Assembly (NCBI GenBank): GCA_009760855.2
Contig: WPIO01000137.1
Span: forward strand, 248,001-312,000
Direction of reading: 5' to 3'
Length of the DNA stretch: 64,000 bases
Source of the DNA: Cristatella mucedo
Taxonomy: Eukaryota > Bryozoa > Phylactolaemata > Cristatellidae
Positions within the stretch are counted from its first letter, which is position 1, and each line of letters starts with the position of its first letter. The notes under the pieces are model-generated. The model ran no database searches and was not told the origin of the DNA. It was given only the letters and a program-made list of their open reading frames with translations. This document shows positions 1 through 64,000 of this stretch, piece by piece. The position numbers and the translations under genes are program-made.

Positions 1-121
1 GGCAGTTGGTTATTACTTTGAACTAATTGACTGATTGACTGATTGACTAGCAGCCATTACCAATTGCAACGCTTACATGTCCGCCACTGATCGATTTTCC
101 AAGAATTAAGAAACTCCTGGG

Positions 122-302
122 GCTTATTCTCTTTTTTTCTACTCTTTTAATTCTACTTCTTTTTTTTCTCCTCCTTCTTCTTCTGCTTTTTCTTCTCCGT
201 CTTCTTCGCTTTCTTTTTTTCTCCTTTTTCTTTTTCGTGTTCCTCATCTTTTTCGTCTTCCTCATCTTTTTTGTCTTCTTTTCCTTCTTCTTTTTCCTTC
301 GC
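122..302. repeat. Polypyrimidine (TTC/TTTTTC)-rich tract
   Basis: About 180 bases are almost entirely C and T on the + strand, in irregular TTC and CTTTTT units. The Arg/Lys-rich open frame on the minus strand here is only a translation of this simple sequence. Confidence 0.85.
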
Positions 303-908
303 CTTCATTGATCGTCAGTGAATGGAAATCGCCACGATAACTTAATCAGAAATGTATATCCCTGGAGTGTTTTATTAAAATATCGAAATTTGATTTGGGT
401 GTGGAACTAATTCTTCTTCGACACTGATTATCTGTTAGAGTGCCTCTTTAAAAAAAAATGGTTTACCTACTTATGCTATACCTTTTGTATTGATTTGGAT
501 TAAAATTGTCTATCCCAGAAATTGTCTGCTTCCCATCATTGGCTTGCTGGTACTAGTTTTCCATGATGCCAGCAATTACTTGACTCGGTTGGTGCTCCAT
601 CGCTTTTGTGCTGTTTACTTGCAGTAAGCATGCTCACTTCTTCGGTAGTGCCTTATTTTTTCCTGATTGGTGCTATAAATACCACATCATCTCCTTTTGT
701 TGTTGAAATTTTTCATATTTCTGTAGCATAGTCAGCAGTTTTATGCATTGGAGGAGGTCCAGTCAATTTAAAAATCTGTGCTTCCCCGAGCGATGTCGAG
801 CGGTCTCTGCTAATTGCTTAAGTACTGAGGGATATGCGAGTAGAGTTCAGTCGTGGCTGCTGCTCTGCCTGTGTGCGAATTGTAGGCCTTCTCTCTCCTC
901 GCCTATTT

Positions 909-1036
909 TGGCCACCGAATGCGTACCGAAAGCCGCTTAGGCTGTGAGTGCTCTATACAAAACTCTCCTGCGTAACACCCACATGGTCTTTATGACTTTT
1001 TTGGAGTTACTGATGGAAATACATTACATTGCATAT
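909..1036 (+). mobile_element. LINE-B 3'-end fragment
   Basis: This segment closely matches 14325-14436 (ACCGAATGCGTACC, AAAACTCTCCTGCGTAACAC, TGGTCTTTATGACTT) and ends in an ACATTACATT-type tail. It is the 3' untranslated end of the LINE-B family, 5'-truncated. Confidence 0.8.
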
Positions 1037-1303
1037 ATGTTGCCCAGGGTTTAGGCTCTCTTTCACACAGCTCTTTTGGCATGCTATTTACAGTGAACTT
1101 TAATGTCACAGATTTTATTTCTATCTTTCAACTTCGCCAGCTATTTCTTTCCTGCCTTTAATCCGGTAGCTAAACAGCATAGCAAGAGCACACTGAAAGC
1201 CTTGTTGGTGCAAGTGTAGGGTACAGAGTTCACTGAGCAAAGCTGCCTGCCGTATGTAGTGTATTTACAATCCTTAGGTTAAAACGGTGCCATTGGTTTG
1301 CAG

Positions 1304-56631
<55,328 letters not shown>

Positions 56632-56815
56632 GTAGGCAATCACTCCCTGCCGTGACCTGTCAATTGATCCGAAGACCCCCATCCCCATATTTTGAATTTG
56701 CGATTTTCTGTTCGTTGCTTTTAATTGTACAAACTACCAGGTTAGATTACATGTATATTGAATTTGGTACAGGGAATCCTATGTTAAAAAACTGGTGTCG
56801 ACAGGGGACTGATCT

Positions 56816-56950
56816 GTATAATATAATAATAACAATACAAATAATAATAATGGATGTTATATAAAGCCTTCAGCGAACTCAATCTCTTACTAAGCATTTG
56901 ACATTTGCTGAAAATGAAGCACTATCGAATGGTTAGTGGTAGCATGTTCA
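56816..56950 (-). mobile_element. LINE-A 3' tail
   Basis: AATAATAATGGATGTTATAT, AAAGCCTTCAGCGAACTCAA, TCTCTTACTAAGCATTTGAC and GAATGGTTAGTGGTAGCATG form a minus-orientation tail plus the start of the 3' UTR. Confidence 0.75.
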
Positions 56951-56954
56951 AACG

Positions 56955-58988
56955 GTCTGTCATCATTGGTAGGTAGCTGCAACAAGACACTAACTGACAT
57001 GCTCGACGAGTTTGCACCTCAGACTAAACACACTTAGTGCCCTCGCCCGAACAGCCTATAGTTTAGCACAAACCTTAAACTAGCTAGGTCTACTAAGCCC
57101 ATGCTTAAAAAAGCATACACAAGACCAGGACTGACTGTCGATCAACAGGCATACCAGGACTACTGTAGGTCGTGCCAATCGATCCTAGGAAAGGCCAAGT
57201 CGGGCTTCTATAAAAACATTGTTGAATCACAGATATACAACCCAAAAATGTTGATGTCGACGATAAACCATCTCATCAACCGCTAACGGGTTAGCTCCTT
57301 ACCTGATGATCGCTGTGATGATCCAGCTAATCGCTTCTCTAGATTCTTTGCCCAGAAGATAGATAAGATCAGGGAGGCCATCCCTGCAATGGCAGTATGC
57401 CCCTAGAATGATGTCCCTCGATTCCTTGCAGCACATCAATGTCTACATTCAAGGAGGTCACTAGTTATATAGATCTGACCTTCACTTCCCAATCAAAGAA
57501 GACATCAAGTCCTTTGGACCATATACCCACTGACCTATTCCTACGTTGCATTGATCTGGTGCTGCCATGCATAACCAACATCATTAATCAGTCAGTAGCC
57601 TCATTTCAAGAAAGCTGTAGCCAGGCCACTACTAAAGAAAGCAACACTCGATAAGGACAACTTAAGCAGCTACCGCCAAGTCTGCCTTCTGCGATTCCTA
57701 TAAAAGACATAGGAATGAGTAGTGGCAGACAGCCTGAACCGGTATTTTAAATTACAAACCGTGCTAGTAGGTTCTGGTCTGGCTTTAAAGCTAATCACTC
57801 CACAGAGTCTGCATTCCTTCAGGTGTACAATGACCAACACAGGCATGAAGACATGGGTAGGGTATCTCTGTTTGTTTTGGTCGATCTTTCGACAACTCTT
57901 CATACTATCGATAAACAAGTTCTTCTTGAGCGTTTCTCATATCGTCAGGGAATCAATTGCTCTGCTCTGCAACGGTTCAGTTTCTATCTCAGTGGGAGAC
58001 TCCAGTGTATTGATGTGAATGGACAATAATCATCCGAGGAACCTCTGAAATATGGGGTACCTCAGGGTGGTACCTAGGTGTGGTTCTTTTCACGATTATA
58101 ACTCTTCCTATTGCCGATGTGATTGCTGAGCCCAATCTAGGCTTTCACTTCTATACTCAATGGAACTCGGTTGTATCGTTGCTTTGATCCCTATCAGCCT
58201 TCGAGCACCTTTTATTATCTCAACTTCCTTGCTGCATGTATTGATGACCTATGCACATGAATGGCAGCAAAGTTTTTTAAATTAAATGATTATAAAACTA
58301 ACTTACCAGTTATGAGCAAACCAAGTGTGATTCAGAAATTGTAAAGGCTAACGCTCAAAATTGGCTCTGCCAGCATATCTTCTGTTGAATCTGCACGAAA
58401 TTTGGTTTCATGTTTCAAAGTGATCTTTCGTTAGACCCCATCGGCTCCACAATCAAGTCGGCCTACTTTCAGCTATTTAAAATTGCTAAAATTTGGGCTT
58501 GTTTAGGTATCGACATCACATCTAAGTTGGTCGGTGCATTTGCAACATTCAGTCTTGATTTCGGTTATTCACTGCTTACTGGTTTACTGACATGTGCAAT
58601 CAGAGGCTTGCAACTGGTGCAAAACCCAACTGTGCGGCTTTTATCTGTCGTGAGAATCGCAGTTGCCACATCACACCACTTCTTGCCGAACTGTGCTGGC
58701 TACCCGGCAAGCAATGAATCGACTTAAGGGTTTTGTTACTCACTTTTAGGTCACTTCATTCTTTGGCTCCAGCCTACCTAACTGATCTACTACCCAAACC
58801 AGGCCAAGCATCGTACCACTGCTTTTTGGAAACTAACTGCTTACCAATACCGTGTACAAGCCTCGAATTCTTTGGAGGTCTTGCCTCTAGTTCCTATGCT
58901 CCCAACACCGGGAACTCACTCCTGAATTGTGTCACAACATCCCTTTACTTGACAAAATTTAAAAAGACATTAAAACACACTTACTTAT
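56955..58988 (+). mobile_element. Long LINE-A copy (linker, RT, thumb), decayed
   Basis: The + strand carries LTDMLDEFAPQTKHT, RPGLTVDQQAYQDYCRSCQS and AKSGFYKNIVESQIYNPKML (post-endonuclease linker), SPLDHIPTDLFLRCIDLVLP, a FKANHSTESAFLQVYND block, VSLFVLVDLSTTLHTIDKQV, YGVPQGGT, MAAKFFKLNDYKTNLPVMSK, and the thumb region to about 58988. YADD is changed to YTQW-like sequence (HFYTQWNSV frame), and many stops occur. It stops abruptly where the next copy begins in the opposite direction. Confidence 0.9.
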
Positions 58989-58989
58989 G

Positions 58990-59790
58990 CTGTCCTAAAT
59001 AGATGCTGTCCTAAATAGATGTGTTTTTAAGTTCTTTGTAAATGTGGTCAGGTCAGGGGATGTTCTGACGCAGGTCGGGAGGGAGCTACAGGCTTTGGTA
59101 GCGTACGAACTAAATGCAAGGTATCAAAAGGATTTAAGGCTTGTGCGAGTTATTTGTAGATTGTTGGACTCCGAAAAGTGGGTGGTATGATGCTTGGCCT
59201 GGTTGGGGGAATATATCTGAGAGATAGGCTGGAGCCAAAGAATGAAGTTAACTGAAAGTGAGCGACAAAGCTTGAAGTCAATCCGTTGCTTGACTGGTAG
59301 CCAGTGCAGGTCGGCGAGAAGTGGTGTAATGTGGCAACTGCAATGCTCACGACAGACAAGCCTAGTCGCAGAGTTTTGCACCAGCTGCAATCGCCTGATC
59401 GCACATGCCGGTAGGCCAGCGAGCAGTAAGTTGCAAAAGTCGAGACGGGATGTCACGAATGCATGGACCAACTTGGACCTGGTATCATTATCTAAACAAG
59501 CCCAAATTTTAGCAATGTTATGAAGCTGAAAATAGGCAGATTTGACTGTGGTGCTGACATGGTCGTCTAACGAGAGGTCGCTTTGGAATATGACACCTAG
59601 ATTTCGAGCTGATGCAACAGGAGATATCATGGCAGAGCCAATTTTGAGTGTTAGCCTTTCTAATTTGTAAATCACACTGGGTTTGCCCGTAACTAGTAAG
59701 TTAGTTTTATCATCGATAAGTTTTAGAAAATTTGCTGCCATCCATGTGTGGATGTTATCAATACATGACGCAAGTGAGTTGAGAGAATTT
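58990..59790 (-). mobile_element. LINE-A copy in opposite orientation, 242-codon open frame
   Basis: Minus frame 59124-59852 encodes NFLKLIDDKTNLLVTGKPSV, ARNLGVIFQSDLSLDDHVST, SRLDFCNLLLAGLPACAIRR and DLHWLPVKQRIDFKLC. It is better preserved than the + copy facing it at 58260-58988. Both copies end at nearly the same element position (around AGGACAGCAT). Confidence 0.9.
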
Positions 59791-59792
59791 GA

Positions 59793-59868
59793 GCAAAAGG
59801 TAAAGTGCCTAGAAAGAAGACGAGCTCTCTGAGGGTGTTTTATCAAGTGCAATATTATTACTATTAGC
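59793..59868 (+). mobile_element. LINE-A 3' tail, + orientation
   Basis: GTAAAGTGCCTAGAAAGAAG, CTCTCTGAGGGTGTTTTATC and AAGTGCAATATTATTACTATT sit directly at the 5' end of the inverted LINE-A copy. Confidence 0.85.
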
Positions 59869-59869
59869 T

Positions 59870-60000
59870 ATAACATGGTTAGAGGTGACATGCACAGGAT
59901 CAGCATGCAAATTTGATTAGTGGCAGCATGCAAAGTGTCAGCATGCACCAGCACATAATGGACATTACCATGAGCTTAGCAACTATTAACTCATAAATGT
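59870..60000 (-). mobile_element. LINE-A 3' UTR fragment
   Basis: GTTAGAGGTGACATGCACAG, GGATCAGCATGCAAATTTG and GTGTCAGCATGCACCAGCAC are in minus-orientation order. No terminal hairpin of its own is present. Confidence 0.75.
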
Positions 60001-61194
60001 GATCTGAAATGGCTTAATGTTAGTAAAGTGAAGAGTGACTGCATGTAAACAAGTCTTACTTATGTAAGCATTATTCATTAGGATATTTAAAAATCCCTAA
60101 TTAATTTTCGGATGTAATTAGAACTAGTTTTGAACTTTATTGATCAGGTTGCAGTGACTTAGTATATGAGAGTTCTCGAAAAGGCTTGCCTAAGTTTCAG
60201 GTCTTTGACCAGGTGTAATTATCACCAAATGTAGCTGATGCCCTAAAGTCAGGCCATCATTAACAATTGAACCATTTAAATAATATAGATATAATTTGTA
60301 AAGGTTATCTGAGCGACGAGTTACAAGCTCTAAGATTGCTTACTTTGATCAGACGATGGTTTCACCAAGCTGTGGATGCCCATTTAGCTGTTTTGTCTGG
60401 GTTAACCAGGTGGATACATTATTTTGATGACAACATTTTCTCATGACATTTGCATAATGTTTAACGTCGAAGCTCATTCTGATATGCTTGCTGTAATTGA
60501 AAACACATTCCAGACTTTTGGTGTATTTAGGGAGCAAGTTCTACCTGATGTGACTATAACAGTAAAATAAAAGTATCGTCTGTACAGCCAATGCTTGGTT
60601 TGGCTGGCCATTTAAATCATTCGCCTAAGCTTGCATAATTTCATCAATTTTAGAATGTCACTACTGCAGCACTAATCTTAAAGACCAGATTGACAGCTAT
60701 TAAAGTCACGTAATGTGAGGTTGCAATTGAAAAGACTAGTTTATCGAATGAAATTTGCTTGGATATCGTAGCAATGAGTAGCTTACGCTTTCACGGTACT
60801 GTATGTAACATGTTCGATACGTTCGATGCTGTCTACTGCATTTGGAATTTTTCCGGTGATTCCTTAAACTTTTTTTTCATTATCACTTCGACATTTGGCA
60901 TCTGTTAAGCTCCAGTCGATTACCCACTACTCTTTCATTGGCTACATGTGAGTTCATCCAATCAAAAACGTTATCAAACGAGAAGGCTTAAATATAGAGT
61001 ATAAGTAAAACTTGAAACCTAATGCTCAGTACTGTCTGACCTGCACTGAGGCTCAGATAGCTTGTGCATCGTGGTACCAACCAGCATAAGAAGGAACGTC
61101 AAGTTAAACTGCAAAGCTGATTCTGCTAGATGCTGGCTATACTTAACTTGAAGCCATTCTAAAGAGCATCTTAGCTTTCCATGAACCTTATAAT

Positions 61195-62372
61195 TATAAT
61201 AATAATGATACACTCTGTAAAGCATCCTCAGAGAACTCAATCTCCTTCTAGGCGCTTTACTTTGCTGCAAATGGAACATGATCGAATGGTGAGTGGGGTC
61301 ATGCTTGATAAACAACATAAATAACATTGTCATGGGTGACATGCACAGGGTCAGCATGCAAGTGTGGTTAGTGGCCGCATGCAACACTGTTAGCACCCAT
61401 AAGCAAATAAAGGACAAATTACAGTGACCCTTACTGATGCCCACTAAATGCTGTCATAAATAGGTGCATTCAATATAGTTTTAAACGTGGTCAAGTCTGG
61501 GGACGTCATGACGAACGTCAGGAGTATGGTACATGCTTTGGAACCATACAAACTAACTGCACATTCTCCAGAAGATTTGGGGTTTGTACGAGGTATAGGT
61601 AAACAGTTTGATTCCGAAACGATGGTGGTAGGATGTCTAGCCTGGTGGTGCCGTGATAGGTACCCTAGAGCCAAAGGATGAAGGGACCTAAAAGTGAGCG
61701 ACAAAACCTCAAAGTCAATCCGTTGCTTGACTGGTAGCCAGTGCAGGTCGGCAAGAAGTGGTGTGATGTGGCAACTGCAATGCTCAAGCCTAGCTGCAGA
61801 GCTGTAAGTGCCTAATTGCACATATAGGCCAGCAAGCAGTGAGTTACAAGACTAAAGACTGGATGTCACAAATGCAAGGACCAACTTAGATGTGGCATCC
61901 CTATCTAAACCTGCCCAAATTGTATTAATGTTATGTAGCTGCAAGTAAACAGACTTGATTGTGGAGCTGACCTAGTCGTGCAACGAAAGGTCACTTTGGA
62001 ACATGACACCTAGAATGTGTGCAGATTCAACAGGAGATGTGCAGGCAGAGACGATTTTGAGAGTTAGCCTTTCCAATTTCTGACTCACTCTTGGTTTGCC
62101 CATAACTAGTAAGTTAGTTTTATCATCATTCAATTTATGAAAATGTGCTGCCATCCATGTGTAGATGTCATCAATATATTCAGCAAGGGAGTTGAAAGAA
62201 TTCGAGGTGCACGAGGGCTGATGGGGATCAAAGCAAGGACACAACTGAGAGCCATCTGCATAAAAATGAAAGCCTAGATTGAGCTTTGCAATCACGTCGG
62301 TAAAAGGAAGAATGTAAACCATAAACAGAACCCGACCTTGATATGTTACTTCATAAAGAGTTGTACACACGA
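61195..62372 (-). mobile_element. LINE-A copy with tail, RT active site mutated
   Basis: The tail AATAATAATGATACACTCTG with TAAAGCATCCTCAGAGAAC is at the left. The minus strand encodes LNLGFHFYADGSQLCPCFDP (YADD changed to YADG), MAAHFHKLNDDKTNLLVMGK, and HITPLLADLHWLPVKQRIDF. Several frameshifts are present. Confidence 0.9.
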
Positions 62373-62384
62373 ACCTCTACCTTC

Positions 62385-63335
62385 TAGGTATTTATCTCCA
62401 TCTGTAAGTATAAAAAGCCATAAAGGCTACGCGGGTATTATGCAGGAGAATTGTGTGTAACCCACTCACAGCCTAAGCAACTTTTGGTATGAATTCATTC
62501 AATGGCTCCAGCCTATCTTTAAGATATACTACCCCATCAGGCCAAACATTGTACCACTCGCTTTTCGGAATCCAACAGTCTGGAAATACCTCGTACAAAC
62601 CTTAAATCCTTTGGAGACCATGCATTTAGCTCGTATGCTCCCAAAGCCTGGAACTCCCTCCCGACCTGCGTCAGAACATCCCCTGACCTGACCACATTTA
62701 AAAAAAACTTAAAAACACACCTATTTAGGACAGCATTTAGTGGGTCCCTGTGATTCGTCCTTGGTGTGCTTATGCGTGCTGACACTGTGCATGCTGCCAC
62801 TAACCACATTTGCATGCTGACCCTGTGCATGTCACCCCTAACCATATTATTCATTTTGTTTGTTTTTCAAGCATGATTTTACTTACTATTCTATTGCATA
62901 TCACTTTGCAGCAAATGTAAAGCGCCTAGAAAGAGATTAAGTTCTCTGAGGGCGCTTTATCAAGTGCAATATTATTATTATTATGATTATTAATTTGATA
63001 GCCGACAGACTTTGTTCCACCCAACAAAGAGATTGTGGGAAGCATAGCCGAGTCAGAAGAGCAATTAAGGTAGCAATTAGCATGGAAGTAGCAGCTCAGG
63101 ACAGCTGAAAATGATTAGCCGTAGTCGGCAGCAGGAGATAAGATGTCGTTGTGTAAGAATTGTGGAAGGGAGTTCCACAGTCTAGGACCTGCAGAGCTAA
63201 AGCTTCTGTAACGGTCTTTAAGTGGAGGAATGGAACAGCTAATTTATTTCCCTACAGGACCCGAGGGCACGATGAGGCTGAGACTGGTGCAGCAGTTCAG
63301 ATAGGTATGGAGAAGCCAAGCCAAGGCAAGACTTG
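62385..63335 (-). mobile_element. LINE-B copy split by a LINE-A insertion
   Basis: Left piece 62385-62492: TATCTCCATCTGTAAGT, TATTATGCAGGAGAATTGTG, CTCACAGCCTAAGC. Right piece 63000-63335: AGACTTTGTTCCACCCAACA, GTGTAAGAATTGTGGAAGGG, CACCTGCAGAGCTAAAGCTT-type block and GAGGCTGAGACTGGTGCAGC. Together they correspond to a continuous part of 48560-48990. Confidence 0.85.
62495..62985 (+). mobile_element. LINE-A 3' copy inserted in LINE-B
   Basis: From CAATGGCTCCAGCCTATCTT through GTATGCTCCCAAAGCCTGG, CAGCATTTAGTGGGTCCCTG, GTGCTGACACTGTGCATGCT to the intact hairpin GCGCCTAGAAAGAGATTAAG ... TCTGAGGGCGCTTTATCAAG and (ATT)n. It is among the best-preserved 3' ends in the window, hence recent. Confidence 0.92.
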
Positions 63336-63704
63336 TGGGTTTAATTAAAAAAATTATAATGACGACAATCGTTGAGCAAATAACTTGCAGAAAATCAACA
63401 AGAAAAAATTATATCCAGAAACGTTACTACTCACTGCAATAGAAGTGATTACTCAAAAGCTAATGACCAGCAAGGTTTTATGCTTAGACCTGCACGCAAA
63501 AACACACAAGAAAAAACTCATGGCCAGTTTTTAGTTATAATCCTACTAAGAAACATGCAGTACATCATTTGCATATCAGTGCCAGAGGCACATCCAAAAA
63601 AAGAAGCTTCTAATACTTACAGATTTTTAAATTACTTACAAATTGAATGCGATGCAAATGATTTTATTCTGAAAAATTGGTGTGACAGGGCTCCCCTGTA
63701 TAAT

Positions 63705-64000
63705 AATTATAATAGCAATAATAATAATAATAATAATGCATTTGGAATGGAGCCCTCAGATAACCCTATCTCTTACTTGGCAATTTACATTTGCTGCTAG
63801 AGAAGCAAGATCGGAGGATTTGTGATAGCCTGTACAATAAGCAACGAGAATAACATATTTAGGTGGCATGCACAGGGTCAACAAGCAAGTTTGGTTAGTG
63901 GCAGCATGTGAAGTGTTGGCACCCACAAGCACATAAAGGAAACTAACATGCATTTAGCAACTATTAATGCATAACTGTGATATGTAATGGCTTCATTTTA
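63705..64000 (-). mobile_element. LINE-A 3' end, continues past the window
   Basis: (AAT)n, a degraded hairpin (GGAGCCCTCAGATAACCC, TCTCTTACTTGGCAATTTAC), then GTGGCATGCACAGGGTCAAC and GGTTAGTGGCAGCATG. Confidence 0.85.

Larger units (their letters stand above)
1..1303. other. Upstream intron or 5' region, mostly unassigned
   Basis: The next exon starts in phase 1 with the middle of a fucolectin-like domain, so this stretch is most likely intron. It holds a short GACTGATT repeat near 27-50, a pyrimidine-rich tract and a LINE-B 3' fragment (both listed separately). I found no exon for the N-terminal half of the domain here. Confidence 0.5.
56632..64000 (+). other. LINE-dense intron or 3' region; no further exon seen
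   Basis: Nearly filled with LINE-A and LINE-B copies (listed separately). Between 60005 and 61190, and 63345 and 63700, I see no recognisable element or exon. Confidence 0.6.

Noticed and set aside
47-265. 72-residue Arg/Lys-rich minus-strand frame
   Set aside because: It is the translation of the TTC/CT-rich tract, not a gene.

Overview
This is eukaryotic, animal-type DNA with no bacterial gene structure. Nearly all supported coding sequence belongs to one large, intron-rich, + strand gene. It runs through the whole window, from before position 1304 to past 56631. I could assemble 18 exons with GT-AG borders. Intron phases agree at every junction except where I state that an exon is missing. 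The product is a receptor-type protein tyrosine phosphatase (RPTP). In order it has the C-terminal part of a fucolectin/F5-8C-like domain, a Cys-rich EGF-like exon, an unassigned ectodomain exon, fibronectin-III-like exons, one membrane span, a juxtamembrane exon, a PTP domain D1 with an intact HCSAGVGRTGT signature, and two exons that look like the start of a degenerate second PTP domain. The first exons lie upstream of the window and the last ones downstream. At least three internal exons were not found: one in 11246-16288, one in 28075-40672, and the D1 C-terminus in 45070-53025.

The host is an invertebrate metazoan. Fucolectin-like plus EGF-like ectodomains on RPTPs, together with CR1/L2-like LINEs ending in ATT repeats, would suit a lophotrochozoan, but a sponge or another invertebrate cannot be excluded from this sequence alone.

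The introns are packed with transposable elements. LINE-A (my name) is a CR1/L2-like non-LTR element. Its 3' end forms a GCGCC...GGCGC hairpin followed by (ATT)n, and more than 15 fragments are present. LINE-B is a related element ending in ATTAC/ACATT-type pentamers, with a 2.3 kb copy at 48540-50870. SINE-A is tRNA-derived and shares the LINE-A tail. SINE-B is also tRNA-derived. There are two hAT MITE-like copies resembling the SPIN/OC3 group, a dead Tc1/mariner transposase, a probable solo LTR, and two GC-rich ~1 kb arms in inverted orientation. Long microsatellites (CA, CT, TA, CTGT) and several minisatellites fill much of the rest.

Layout: 1-6 kb, ectodomain exons; 6-16 kb, mostly repeat-bearing introns with one small exon and a CpG-rich island; 16-23 kb, FN3-like, transmembrane and juxtamembrane exons; 23-40 kb, large introns with the LTR, inverted arms, Tc1 and microsatellites; 40-45 kb, PTP D1 core; 45-64 kb, LINE-rich introns with the two D2-like exons. 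The points most worth checking are an in-frame TAA beside a perfect donor in the FN3-like exon (16957-16959), a WPD-to-WPN change in D1, the degenerate D2, and the SPIN-like MITEs.
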